Assembly: GCA_022393335.1 (NCBI GenBank)
Contig: JAJEKB010021387.1
Location: forward strand, 354,767 to 418,766
Direction of reading: 5' to 3'
Length of the DNA: 64,000 nt
Source: Macrotrachela quadricornifera
Lineage: Eukaryota; Rotifera; Eurotatoria; Philodinida; Philodinidae
Shown here: positions 24,363-36,586 of the stretch, piece by piece
Numbering within the stretch: the stretch's first letter is position 1
Layout: every line of letters begins with the position of its first letter
Program-made: the position numbers and the translations under genes
Notes under the pieces: generated by a model
Database searches by the model: none
Seen by the model: only the letters and a program-made list of their open reading frames with translations
What the model was told of the DNA's origin: nothing

Positions 24363-24813
24363 TCAATTACTAGCACTAGCAGTTGATCCTGGTTTTGGTT
24401 GATGCCTAAATAAAAACTATTTTTTTAATAGTTAAAAATTGCTTCGAATAATACGTGAAACAATAAACATGTCCATCAGAATAGTTGAAATTTTTAAGAT
24501 TTAGACATTGATGACATATTGTACATTTGAAACATGCTTTATGCCAAATCGAAAACAAATCAATAGATATTTATTATCAAATAAAGCCAAATTTTTCTAG
24601 AAGAGAAAGAAATTCATGCATTGTCTCTTATTAAAATCTAACTGGCAAAGATAAATATACAAAACTACATTTCTATCTAATATTGAAAATAAAGATTGGT
24701 TAACATGGAGAATAAACACAACAACAAAATGACAAACTTACTTTATCATCATATTCGACTGATTCTAATGGATAAGTAGCTTTGTTACAGACAACACACT
24801 TTGGAGCTTCCAT
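24363..24813 (-). CDS. Single LIM-domain protein, 69 aa, with a lesion at one splice acceptor
   Basis: Exons 24742-24813, 24455-24549 and 24363-24405 give MEAPKCVVCNKATYPLES, then (I)WHKACFKCTICHQC, then VYCFT|HQPKPG to a TGA stop. The zinc ligands fit the LIM pattern exactly: C-x2-C-x17-H-x2-C-x2-C-x2-C-x17-C-x2-H. The last histidine is supplied across the second intron (donor gtatta, acceptor ttag), which also supports that splice. The closest pattern I know is the CRIP/LASP-type LIM (WHKACF), usually a cytoplasmic actin-linked adaptor. Oddity: exon 2 is preceded by ttttcg rather than the expected ttttcag. The acceptor AG is missing and no upstream AG keeps the frame open. This is a recent pseudogene, a one-base assembly error, or a non-canonical acceptor. 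Confidence 0.7.
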
Positions 24814-25415
24814 AGTTGTTTATATGTTTAGTATAAAAACAGCTAAAAGAGAAAATCACAAGGAGAAAAAGAAAACAAATTCTTCTTTGTTATTTTAAGC
24901 AAACAACGGCGACACATAGTCGAGCAAATCAAATCTATTTTTTCACATTGTTATTTAACGAATCAAATTCAAAATATTGAAAATTGTTTTATTTTAATCA
25001 ATCAACTCATGTTGTTCTCTATTTACACATTTTGATTAGTCTTCAATAGGAAATAGAGTATTTAAGAGATCGATCTGTTATTCGCAATCATAATTGAAAA
25101 AGAATGATTTTTGTTAATATGAATAAAAGTATTTTGATAAGCATGAGGCGTGAATGAGTGGTAAATAGGGAAAGAATTGGAAAAGAAAAGGTACAAAAGT
25201 TGGAAGAGCTAGTTTTTTGCTGTGTAAAAGGCCTTCACACTAAGACACTTTGAGGAATCAATCGCAGATCCGAATTTCTCGATCTCAATTACCTTTACTG
25301 AAGTTTTACAGAAAACTAATTCTTTTGTTTTCTGGCTCATTAGTGAACTGTGGATATAGAAGCAAGCAACCAATTCGTTGTTGCTAAACTCTTCGCTACG
25401 AGAAGGAAAACTTAC

Positions 25416-25472
25416 CTGATCCATGGACGATTGAAATGAGACACACATTCTCTAAATGGTGAGTTATATATA
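25416..25472 (-). promoter_or_regulatory. TATA box and candidate non-coding leader exon of the LIM gene
   Basis: Minus-strand TATATATAA at 25464-25472 predicts a start near 25440. The following short exon ends at 25416 in a perfect donor (GATCAG|GTAAGT). The LIM start exon is itself preceded by an acceptor (tctcttttag, exon from 24842). Joining the two yields a leader with a tiny upstream ORF, MDQLFLY then stop. The link is inferred; no transcript data were seen. Confidence 0.4.
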
Positions 25473-25611
25473 GAATCACTGAGCGAGTGATGAAAAGAAA
25501 AAGAACAGAGAGAGAATTGCAGACTTCTTCTCGTTAATTGAAACGTAAATTAATTGCGAGTTACCGTTTACGACAACTGATAAGCGAAAGAAATCAAGAG
25601 GGTGACTAGAG

Positions 25612-25630
25612 TGAGGGTGAGGGTGTATTA
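25612..25630 (+). repeat. Short GTGAGGGTGAGGGTG block
   Basis: Three hexamer units of the same G-rich motif as at 17528-17640 and 57141-57160, isolated in AT-rich DNA. Confidence 0.5.
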
Positions 25631-25639
25631 AATGATCAG

Positions 25640-27097
25640 TACGAATATCTACTCATTACATAGATTATTATTAATTTACTATTAATTTATTACTAATTTA
25701 ATATTTATTGATAATTTACTTTTGATGGAGAGCTTAAGTATTATATAATTATTAGATTAATCAGCTATTAATTAGATACTCAACGGTTTATGAATTGTTA
25801 ATGCGATGTTTATTTATTCAGTAAATACTTGATTAGCTAATTAATAACAGTCAGTTAATCAATTATTAATTAGTTACTGATTAATGGCCCATCGTTGACT
25901 CTCACTGAAAGTCAATGAGTCATCTCTATTAATGGCTGATTAACAATGATAATATATGATGATCGATAAGCATAGAACATACTGAGACTGACTGGATGTA
26001 ATGTTCAGAATGCATTTGAACTCCAGTTTCAGTTCGAATTTTTTTAAAATTGGATCCGAATTTGAAAATGTTGGACAAACGAGTTCTACTGGCTGATCGC
26101 CAAATTATCTTAATTACTATTCTTTACTAGTAGATAAATTTATTCATAACTTCTTTTACATTCAAGTATATTTTATAAAGATCATTATAGATGAGATCGA
26201 AACCAGTTACCGTTCAATCTGCGGCAGATTGATCATGATCAGCGAACCATTCGATCACCAATCTGTCATATTTACGCTCCTACTTTAACCGTATAAAATT
26301 ATTCGGAACTTCTTTTGGTATTAAATGTAGATGTGAAGTCGTTATTGGTTATTGGTTGGCTCGCATTTCAAACGGATCGATGCAGTCTCGAAAAAACAGA
26401 CTGTTGTCGTATTAGTCGCCAAAGTATAAGAACGATTATGGCTCTGGAGAAATAATTATTAAATTACACATTACTGATTATTTTTCTGAGGTACATATCG
26501 CTAAATTGGGAAGAAGAAAAGTATTGAACAACAAATGTATACTAATTCTACTGAGCAAATGATGTTTTATGAACGAAAATTTTCAAAAAAGAGAAATGAA
26601 AACATCAAATTTCATTTAAACACTTCAAAAACTTCAGTTTTCAGCTTTCTCCCCTTAAATGGAGATCTTTTGAGAATTGTATCCAATGTTTTATGACTAG
26701 TAAATTCATAATACTTTGTCGATACGGAAACCCTTGGTGTATATGAAATCTCTTGTGTTCTTTTCCATCGCAAAAAATAATCACAATATAGAAAGTATTC
26801 TTTGTTACACAATGATATGCTATCAGTTTATTTGATGTATCTCCCTCTCCGTTATTTTTAAAAACAGATAAAGCATCATAAATTGTGAAACAAATTTCGT
26901 TTTGATGAAATGAGGTGGGTCATGATTGTTCTCTCTTCTTTTATAGATTTCGTCGCAGCAGCAAAACATCTAAATGCCAATGGTGCTTATGTCAAACCTC
27001 ATATAATAAATAATCATCCTGAAAATACCTGCAAATATCTTTCAAACATTTCATCATCGTTGAATGCGGCTGTGCCAATTTGAATATATTATTTATA
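25640..27097. other. AT-rich low-complexity stretch without a supported gene
   Basis: 25660-25990 is dominated by TTAATTA-like words (attaatta, tactaattt). Beyond it are short frames only, including a 66-codon minus-strand frame at 26612-26812 with no splice or domain support. Confidence 0.45.
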
Positions 27098-28870
27098 GTC
27101 TATTCCACCAATGAACAGATCACAGTTACCTGGATATCAGTATCAACTTTACGTCAAGATGACTTTATTGCAGTTTATTTTGTATAGATTTCTCTTACTG
27201 CAAGTAATTATGGCTCTTTTTTGTGAAACACGATCTGTAAAAGAGTGTTAAAATGTATGAAGGTAGAAATTTGGACTCATTACTCTGTCTTTCCCATGGA
27301 TCGTGACCGACAGACTCAATGATCTCCACATTATAGGCCATGATCGACAGGATTTTAAAGTCCGTCGCAGAAAGTAGCTGACATAGCATCATACAGCGCA
27401 ACAGGGATAGATTTCATAGCTATTTTATATACTGACACATTTATGGACTAATCTCTGTTTTTCAATCCCAACACATCTATCGTGATTCACATTTTAACTT
27501 ACAGAGATTGCACCAATAGTTTTTTTTCTAATCTATTCATATATAGACTTTTTAATTTGTTTAGCTTATCATTATTATGATTATGAAGTTGTTAATAAAA
27601 CACAAAATAGTATGTCATGGCAAATGATTAATCTTCATCGTCCATTAGAATTTCGTTATTATTCACGGGATCATACTTGTTCAGACAATTATTCTTTTAT
27701 TGGTAAATCTCCTATTATTCAACCACGCAATTACAAGGAGCCAACACATATTCAATTAGCTTATAGTGGTAGAATAGATCAAATATTTGTTTCCTATTTA
27801 ATAAATTCATCAGCATATGTTCCCGAATGTCAATATGGATTAAATTCATCGTCATTAAACTTTCGTCAAAATGGAACAACAACAACAACAACTTATACAA
27901 CATCAGATATGTGTGAAGGAAAAGAGAACATATGGGGTCCACGACCATTTATCGATCCAGGATAAATGCATACTATTTGTATTAAAAAATTTTCATCCAT
28001 CGACAACATATTATTATCGTGTAGGAACTGATCAACATGGATGACCATCTATCCATTCATTTAGAGATCATCCAACAAATAAAAATGAAGCAGTATATAT
28101 GATTGCATATGGTAATATGGGCATGGCGCCATTTGCACCAGGTTCACAATCTACGACAGATCGGGTTATAGCACGAGTGAAATCAGCAAATGTTACTTGT
28201 TTATTACATCTTGGTGATATTAGTTATGCTATGGACGTTGCTGTTCAATGGGATGGATTTATAAATCAAATTCAGTCGATAGCAGCTCATATAACCTATA
28301 TGGTTGTAATTGGTAATCATGAATATGATTATGTGTTACGTGGAGATAAAGATCCAGGAGGATTTTGATTAGCATGATGAGTTTCTATTTCGATAGAGAA
28401 TTAGATATTTTTCTTCAGAAGAATTTATTTTATTCCTACATTGTGGAGTCTTATGGGTGATTATGGTTATGGTTCACGTGGTGAATGTGCTGTTCCAACG
28501 GTTCATCGTTTTCATTCTCCATCACATGGAAATGGTCTCGTTTGGTATAGTTTTAATGTTGGACCAATTCATATTATCTATTCTTCAACAGAACAAGATC
28601 TTCGTCCAGTATATCGTTCTCGACCTCCATATGATCGATCATGTCCAACGTATCGACGAACATGTGTATTAGATGGTACAACACATGTATTAAATGGTAT
28701 GGTTGGATAAGATATAGATTCTGGTCAATATACCGATGCTAAATGGAATATTTATCATGATGAAAGCATATAGATTTTGTCAATTATGGGCTAATCAAAC
28801 CTATTTACATTTTACATATCGTCACAACATTGATGATAGTGTTGCTGATCAATTCATACTGCAAAAATAA
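27098..28870 (+). pseudogene. Decayed purple acid phosphatase (metallophosphoesterase)
   Basis: Pieces read in order as a PAP. The N-terminal fibronectin-like strand region (NEQITVTWISVSTLRQDDFIAVYF) is at 27101-27175. A Y..FRYYSRD..PTHIQLAYSG segment lies at 27562-27960. The metallophosphoesterase core (GNMG, LLHLGDISYA, VIGNHEYDY) is at 28099-28368, the GECAVP..FNVGPIHIIYSSTEQDL part at 28441-28617, and a C-terminal DGTTHVLNGMVG / WANQTYLHFTY tail runs to the stop at 28870. Lesions: TAA at 27963, a frameshift after it, TGA replacing Trp in the 'DQHG-W' phrase (28040), several stops at 28366-28400, TAA at 28708, and loss of the GHxH catalytic block. The first metal-ligand motif GDxG is GNMG. 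An unrelated stretch of about 370 bp separates the first two pieces. The protein would normally be a secreted or lysosomal dinuclear-metal phosphatase. Confidence 0.85.
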
Positions 28871-28929
28871 CATTTCCATAGACAGACAATAGAATCCTAA
28901 TGATTCTCTTTTCTAAAATAAGACTGATT

Positions 28930-29000
28930 CAATAATAGAAAATATATGATATAATAGAAAATATATGATATAATACAAAATATATGATATAATATAAAAA
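28930..29000. repeat. AT-rich tandem repeat, about 20-bp unit
   Basis: Three to four copies of (a/g)aaaatatatgatataata directly follow the phosphatase relic. No function inferred. Confidence 0.7.
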
Positions 29001-31850
29001 ATTCATGATTTCTTTTTCTTGTGGTATTTATATTAACTCTTTGGCTGTCGACATCAAAGAAAAAAAGCTCTGCAGAAAATCATCATAGCTCTTTGTTTTC
29101 AATCCAGTTTCATAGATTTATACAAAATAATATTAAATCCTCTGTAAAGTATGGAAATCTTAGAAATAATCGAAAATGTACAGAGCAACATCACATTCTG
29201 TACATTGGTAGCACGTATCACTTCATTTCTTTGTATATTGGCCAGTATTGCTGCAAACATAGCATTCTCTTTGAAGGATCTGCTCACTTTCCTTCGGAAC
29301 AAGTGAAGAGAGAAATGGTCTGATCGTCAATCGTCGTAGATGACCACTCAATAGTCTGTCAATATATGACCTTTTGGAGTCATATTTTGAAATGAATTCT
29401 TGAATAATATCTAATTTAAGTTTAAAAAGCTGAAAGTTAGAGTATTGCAATTCGATTCATCCTGCCAGTCGGATAGGGTGGGGCAGATTAATCACAAGTG
29501 ATTCTATCACAACCAGTGTTTTTGCTAGGATAAATAGTGTACTAGAATACAAAAGTATTCAAAAAATACGTTAAAGTAGACCGAAATGCTATAATTCATC
29601 GATATATTTCTATGAGTCGTGGAATGACAAAAATTTCATCAAATGATGATGATTCAAAAAGAAAAATATTTTGTGAAGTGTGATGTTGATGAATCTATAT
29701 CGGAATGGCAATTCGCTATGATCAACGCTATCGAGAGTCGCCGTTTGCATATGATTGAACAAACATCGTACATAACTCAATTTAATTTGGTTATTACTAG
29801 TAGTTTCAAAAACAATTAACTACAAACTCCAATACAATGAAAAATCTTCATTCTTATGGCATTAGATAGGAAAATGTTTCTCTATGTCGTTTAATCTTAT
29901 TATAAAAATGAAACTTATTATTGACCTATTCTATAAATCAATTGATCTTACATAGCTATTGCACAAAGAATAGAAGGAATCAACTACTTGAACGGCAGAC
30001 AACTACCGCTAGTGCAATCAAAAATCTGATCGTTATGTAAATGAAACTCTTTAGTAGATAACGGATGCATTGGTTGATAGAAATGATTTTTTGATTTAAT
30101 ACGTTTCTTTTGTTATTTATAGAGGAGGAGACGCGGATCAATATCAACAAGAACTATTGATTTGTGAACTTTGACTCTCTGATTTCGATTGAGAACGAGT
30201 CCAGAACATCGTCGAACAGAGTATTGAAGAAGCTGAATTATTGAGAGCAAATAATCAAAATTCAATAAAGTAAACATTTTTCCTGATTGACTAATCAAAC
30301 AAATAGAATAAGCTGTCTGAAGAGAAGAGAAATAACTTTGAACAAACAGCTTTATCTTTTTAACACTAATTCACATAAACACTATCGAATAAACAATGTT
30401 TTCCCACTTAATCAAAGATATGCGAGTTTGGTAAATAGACGAGCAACTTTTCATCCTATTCATCGGACAAAATCGCTTCGAAATAGATTAATCATCTTTC
30501 GTTGTAGCTGAATATTGTCACACCTCCCGCATTATTAACGATCAAATATTCTCATTTGAAAATAGTTTCTTTGCATACATTGCTTGCATTGCACTCCCTT
30601 CTCAAGTATAAGACACAAATATAATCAGGACGATGATCATAGAAACCGATTATTCATTGTTTTACTCTAACTCGAATCAGTATCTCTCCTCTTACATGCT
30701 TGTGCTTTCTATAAGAACGAAGACCTTTCATGGACGCTGGGTCGGAGTAGTGAGAGAAACGATCAAACTTTATCTAAAACAAAACTTTGAATAGATTCCA
30801 AATAGTTTTATATTCTAAATTTAATCAAGAGATGGTTTGCATTTGATTGAGAGTGAAGAAATTCTTTCCGATTTTGTTTAAATTAGGATTTCTTCATGCA
30901 GTTTGATAATAACCACTGGAAGATTAATCCATAACTGAATTGAAATCCGCCTTAGTTATTGCTATTCTTTTAAACACATCCTTGGAGAGTTCTTATCGAA
31001 ACACCCAAATTTTATACATACCCCATGTATTTTATAAACGCTAATTGGTTGTCAAGATTCTTTTTTGCTATTCATTACAGACCGTAAGAAGTATATAGAA
31101 GTCTAGAGCTAAGGAGCTGTTAGATTCACGATCTTATCCATTGGTGTCCTTGAGTGTTATAATTAACTTCACTGTCAAGTCAATAAAAGAAAGAGAAGGA
31201 GCAATGTCGCGTATGATTTAAAAAAAAAACATCAAATCAAATATTTGCTTCTCAATCCCATTGAAATATCACATATGCTCTTTGTTAATCCGCTTAAAAG
31301 AGTATGTTTATGTGTGTATCATGAATCGATGAAATATAAAGTCAGGAAGTTGAAGTGAATACTTGAGATCGATTAAAATAAAAAAACCTCTGAGATGTAA
31401 GAGAAAAGTTGTTACCGTGTGGATCTCTCAGCTTGATCTGTCCACTATAATTGACAAGCGTTTCATTTCCTGGAGGAAAGAATAAAAACTTTCCTTTCGT
31501 CTCCAACTATTTGATATTTCTTTCTTTTTTATTTACTATGATTTTCATTTTCTCTTGAATTATGAAGAGGTATTTGTTGATACGCAAAGAAACAATTTTA
31601 AGGGGTTTTTGAAAAAAATTTTCGTAGAATGAAATATTAAAAAAAAACATGTAATTTAAGGTAAGTAGCAACTTGACATTTGTTTTTCACCAGGTATAAG
31701 CGTACCTTTCAATCAATTTTCACTGTTTAACTAAGGGAGGGGATCCATAAGACCATAAATTGGTCCACGGAAAAATTTTCAGACCGGAGAGATCGATGGC
31801 TTTGGGAGTTGTATGCCTAATATACTCACTTGCCGTTCATCTTCTCACTG
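29001..31850. other. Stretch with no supported gene
   Basis: Overlapping short frames exist on both strands (for example 29021-29323, 29223-29450, 30287-30511). None has a domain, splice context or a start that I can defend. I see no structured repeats here. Confidence 0.4.
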
Positions 31851-31879
31851 AGCATGATATCATGTCAGTTCTTTGAGAA

Positions 31880-32605
31880 AAATCACGATGGTATGACGAT
31901 CATTAAATACCTTCGACACAGCTTTTCACGAACTTCATGCTCCATATCATAATAGGTCCGTATTTTTTTGCCCAAAAAGTGTCCGAGCTAAATATCAGTG
32001 AAGATCTTTATTTTGTGATATTCAAATCTTTCTGCACGTCCCTTATCATGGCTGATCTTCGTTTTTCTTGATCACAAATATCCTCAGTGAAATACTCATT
32101 TTGGAAGCACCCTACTCATATCAAAGCCTTTAGTTATGAAAGTGACTCGAGCTGTAATATCTACAGTTTGTGAAGCACAACATCCTCCATATCACGACTG
32201 TCCTTCACTTTTCTTGCCAAAAAGTACTACCTTTAAGTGATATAGACAATCAGCTCTATTAAACATGACTGTTTTTCAAATTTCAGTAGTATCTCGTCAA
32301 TTTCTCGACGTCTCGACATTGTAGCCAACTGCAGTTTGCTACATTAGAAACAGCATCAAATTCAACATCGAATAATATTTAGTTTTTTTGAAAAATACAT
32401 ACAGACAAATTTGGCTTGCTACTGCCTCCTGTCCTTTTTGGAACGGAAAGCGAGGGTCAGTCGTGATATGGAGGATGTAGCTCTTCACAAACTGCATATA
32501 CTACAGTTCAAGTCATTTTCATAACGAAAGGCTTTGATATGAGTAGGATGCTTCCAAAATGGGTATTTCACTGAGGACATTTGTGGTCAAGAACAACGAA
32601 TCTTT
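31880..32605. repeat. Three-copy repeat: two direct copies and one inverted copy
   Basis: The copy at about 32045-32230 matches in reverse complement the stretch at about 32430-32605 (for example 'cctactcatatcaaagccttt' against 'aaaggctttgatatgagtagg'). A more diverged direct copy lies at about 31900-31990, sharing 'catgctccatatca' and 'gcccaaaaagtg'. The paired arms are about 175 bp with a 200-bp spacer. Short frames at 32519-32870 lie partly inside it and are not called. Confidence 0.7.
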
Positions 32606-32994
32606 TTCAAAGTATCTGGCCCAAGAAATTTTGGCCAAGTTCGCACACAGTGCCTCTTTTGTGAACATCCTTGAATTTTCAGAAGTTTTGTCTTTCGAAA
32701 CGAAGATTCGACAGACATATATATCCAATCCAGTCATGATTTTGTTTGCTGAGCTCGATAGTGTGAAACGCCATATCGATCAACTTGGTTACTACAACTA
32801 TCGATATACTTTTAGGCAAAATACTTTGATATTCTATTCCATGCATTTTCACAAAATTGCCCCTCCATAATGTCTCTTGGATCTGAAAAATTTTCCGTGA
32901 GCCGATTTGTGATCTTATGCGCCTCTGTCCTTTTTTAGATATGATTCCTCTATAGTTTTATTGTGTATTTAGATCATACAGGCAATAACTACTA

Positions 32995-35055
32995 ATGATT
33001 GAAACAAAACTATGCTTACTATTCATTTTGAAATTGATATTATGTTTATCGAGTGAAGCAAAACAAAAACTAACTTTGGACGAATATGTTGATTTTACGA
33101 ATTATCCATTATTGAGTCTTTCTCCTAGTGGTCAACATTTGCTTATTCAATCTAAACGACCGTCATGGAACTCGAACTCTTATGAAAATAGTTTATGGTT
33201 ATACAACATTGAAACGAAGAAAAAACAACTGATTACAAGAGCACTTTCCGAATCGTTGAAACCAATATGGTCACCAAGTGGAAATTGGATCGCTTTTTTA
33301 TTAAATGAAAATTCAATTGTATCATCCAATGAACATCCAAAAGCAAATGAGTATATTTACTTATATTCAGTCATATCAAATGAGTGGCTGCCTATTTATA
33401 TTGGTAAAGAAATACCATTGACTTTAACATGGTCCAACAATGATTTTTCTCTTTACCTTGCTACATTCGCATCAATGCCATCAAAAGAAAATGAAAATTT
33501 GCCGAAAGTCGAATGGAAAGATGTTATTCAATATCGATTGTCTCAATCTAATGAGGGTAGTTCAATTCATCGTATTGACATTGAAAAGAATAATCAGACA
33601 TCATCCACGAAAAGATACCTTATCAAAAATATTCCATTTTTAATTACAGAATTATTATTTGTTCCATTTGAAGAAAAAGTTCTACTTACATCTTTTTCAA
33701 CACTTTTTGAAAAAATGGATATTGTTGAGATATATTCTCTTAATCTACAAAATTTATCGACATTATCTCGATTAACAAATAATGAAATATGGGAACAAGA
33801 TTTACGATTATCAAGTGATAATAAACATGTGTTTTTCGTTGCTTTTGGTAATGAATTGAATGAAGGAAAACTCAATTCTATTCAACAACGACTATATTCA
33901 TTAGATTTAACCAATGGACATGTTGAACGTCAGGCAGAAGATTTCGATGGTAACATTCCAGGATATGCGATAAAACCAGATGGCAGTATTTACATATTAG
34001 GACAACTTGGTATAGAAACTCAAATCTATACACAACAATCATCTACACATAAATTAATTTATCATCGAGGATGGAATGGAACATACGAACGAATTTCATT
34101 ATCATCAAAACAAAATGGTCCTATTGCATTTATTTATTCATCATTTGAACGACCAAAAGAAGTTTATCTCATGGATAATATTGATCAAATTCAGTCAGCG
34201 CAGGCATTAACAAATGAAAATAAGCTATATACAGAACGAGAGTTACCAAAAACACAAGTTTATCAATGGAAAAACAATGAAGATCAACGAACGATCGAAG
34301 GCATTTTACATTATCCACCAGACAAATTTCAATCAAAAAATTTACCCTTACTTTGTCTTATTCATGGTGGTCCAGGCCCTTCCAGTAGTAATTCATTTAC
34401 TGCAGACTGGTACACTTGGGCACCATTGGCAGCCTCGGAAGGTTGGCTTGTTTTAGAACCCAACTATCGAGGTTCATTTGGATATGGTGATCAGTTTCAT
34501 AATGAAATTTATGGTCAACCTCTATCTCTACCAGGTAGAGATATTCTTTCAGGAATTGATCAACTAGTTAACGACGGCATTGCTGATCCAAATAGACTTG
34601 CAATTGGTGGTTACAGCTACGGTGGTTTTCTAACGAACTGGTTAATTACACAAACTACACGTTTTAATGCTGCTTTGTCTGGTGCTGGTGCAGTGGAATA
34701 CGTCTCCGCTTGGGGTACGAAGAATGCATCGGCATATATCAATTCACTAATGAAAGGACATCCATGGGAGGCATCACAAAATTACATAAGTGAATCACCT
34801 ATTTATCATTTATCTCGAGTACGGACACCTACACATATTGTAACGGGTGAAAAAGACACACAAATTGAAGCTAGTCAAAGTTTTATGTTGGAACGTGGAC
34901 TTCATTATCTTGGAATACCCGTACAACTATTAGTTTTTCCAAATGAAGGACATGCATTAAATAAGAATCCTTGGCATGGTAAAATAAAAGTTCGCGAAGA
35001 ACTGAAATGGTTACACAAATATGGTAATGGATCATTGATCATTATGAAAGACTAG
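32995..35055 (+). CDS. Secreted S9-family serine peptidase (prolyl oligopeptidase / acylaminoacyl-peptidase type), intronless
   Basis: A 686-residue protein with an N-terminal signal peptide (LCLLFILKLILCLSSEA, about residues 6-22). Residues about 30-400 show beta-propeller-like repeats typical of S9 enzymes (LSPSGQHLLIQS, PIWSPSGNWIAF). The C-terminal alpha/beta-hydrolase begins near the oxyanion segment HGGPGPSS. The catalytic triad is visible: Ser541 in GGYSYGG, Asp621 in GEKDTQ and His653 in NEGHALN. Length is normal for the S9C acyl-aminoacyl peptidase and secreted dipeptidyl-peptidase groups. It should remove peptides or acylated residues from short peptides outside the cell or in a secretory compartment. 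Unlike its intron-rich neighbours, the whole 2.06-kb frame has no intron. That is compatible with retroposition or horizontal acquisition, a known feature of bdelloid genomes, but not proof of either. All catalytic residues are intact. Confidence 0.93.
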   Translation: MIETKLCLLFILKLILCLSSEAKQKLTLDEYVDFTNYPLLSLSPSGQHLLIQSKRPSWNSNSYENSLWLYNIETKKKQLITRALSESLKPIWSPSGNWIAFLLNENSIVSSNEHPKANEYIYLYSVISNEWLPIYIGKEIPLTLTWSNNDFSLYLATFASMPSKENENLPKVEWKDVIQYRLSQSNEGSSIHRIDIEKNNQTSSTKRYLIKNIPFLITELLFVPFEEKVLLTSFSTLFEKMDIVEIYSLNLQNLSTLSRLTNNEIWEQDLRLSSDNKHVFFVAFGNELNEGKLNSIQQRLYSLDLTNGHVERQAEDFDGNIPGYAIKPDGSIYILGQLGIETQIYTQQSSTHKLIYHRGWNGTYERISLSSKQNGPIAFIYSSFERPKEVYLMDNIDQIQSAQALTNENKLYTERELPKTQVYQWKNNEDQRTIEGILHYPPDKFQSKNLPLLCLIHGGPGPSSSNSFTADWYTWAPLAASEGWLVLEPNYRGSFGYGDQFHNEIYGQPLSLPGRDILSGIDQLVNDGIADPNRLAIGGYSYGGFLTNWLITQTTRFNAALSGAGAVEYVSAWGTKNASAYINSLMKGHPWEASQNYISESPIYHLSRVRTPTHIVTGEKDTQIEASQSFMLERGLHYLGIPVQLLVFPNEGHALNKNPWHGKIKVREELKWLHKYGNGSLIIMKD

Positions 35056-36586
35056 AATTATTGAATTATACTTTGTAATTATTCGCGTTTTCGAACACAT
35101 GAATCAATTAAAAAAAGAACAGTCCTATATAATTTTTGTATGATCCATGATGTTTTTCTAGTTTCAAAGTTGACATCTAATAGGCTTCACATATGCAGGC
35201 CCCTATTAAAGGGATTCTAAGTGATGCACGTGTATCTTTTTTGACTAAAAAGTAACTAAAAGCAACATATGAGCGAACAGACTTTTGGCTAAACAAAAAT
35301 TATTTTCTTTCTTCTGTGTACCCTCTTGAAGAATTCATGGTTACAAATTCGGCATAATGTCGTGTATCTTAATGTTGAAAATTGATGCTATTGTCAAACC
35401 TTGCACAGGTATCGCATACAATGTATTAATAACATGTGAAATTATACACTGGTCCAGGTAATCACTAAATCGATAGGTTTCAGTTCTATTTGATTTTTGC
35501 ATGAATCTACTAAACAGACGAGTCTTTTGCTTAATATTTCTTGTCAGAATTGACTTAAGATAAGTTCCACTAGAATATCTACCTACTCGATTATGGGAAA
35601 CTTTTTGGTTTTTTAAATTGAGTATGTACAAAAATAGATCAAACTATGACAGTGGTTGAAAATATTTTAAAGGACTTTAGGTTGATCAATCCAATAGTTG
35701 GATCCTTGAGAACCTGATAAGTTTCCTATAGGAATCCGATAGAAAAAGGTGGAATTATGCAGGAACCTAATGATGGAATCACATGGAATCCGACGGAATT
35801 TCGCCATTTGGAATTCAGGAGGATTCTGTCGGATTTGTGAATCTAGGACTCTAAAATAACTTAAATCAGCTCGAAATGTATTCAAAAATATTTTAAAGTC
35901 ATAAAAAGATACTTTCACTTATCTCGCAGTATTCTAAATTCTGTTCAACTATTTAAAATTTCGACAAAGTTCTTCAAATTAGGCTAGAGAAAATTTGAAT
36001 GCTCTAGCATTACATGTAACTTCCAAGTTTTGACTAAGCATTTTTAAATAGATCAAAGCACTACTTAGTATGTCAAAATACATTCACTATATGAATTCGG
36101 AATGGTACTGTGGAAAGATTTGGAAATACTTCAAAACGATGTGAAATAACATCAAAGAGCTTCAATTTGATAAAAGTACTTTAATAACAGTAAGCGATTC
36201 AAATTTGGCCATTAACAGAACGATTTTTATTCTAATATTTTTAGGAACGAGCATTTATCTGAAAGTGTACAGAATAGAACTTCAAAAGACATACTATCAT
36301 TATAGGAAAAAAACGATTGAGCTCGTCCAGATTGATTAAGAAATATTCAAGTTTTCTTTTTCGGAAGACTTTTGGAGCAGTCTGTATGTAACAGCGATTT
36401 TTTTCCTTCTGATTTATTACGTATATACATAATGTCATTAGCAGTATTACAAAAGATGAGAAAATTTATTAATTATTGTAAGGATTTTATGTAATCATTT
36501 TGAGTCAAATCAAATAAATTAATTTAAAATCATTTTTGACCAAAAAAATAATTACGTTCTTAAAAAGTTGAACGAAATGTTTCTGT
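35056..36586. other. Intergenic DNA between convergent genes, with a GGAAT-rich repeat
   Basis: The 35715-35840 part is rich in GGAATCC/GGAATTC words in both orientations (ggaatccgat, ggaatccgac, ggaattcagg, tcggattt). It looks like a degraded inverted repeat, and is flanked by 'aaaatattttaaag' on both sides (about 35660 and 35882). No gene is supported. Confidence 0.45.

Noticed and set aside
32519..32870. Overlapping frames on both strands upstream of the S9 peptidase
   Set aside because: Partly inside the repeat trio; opposite-strand overlap and lack of domains argue against genes.
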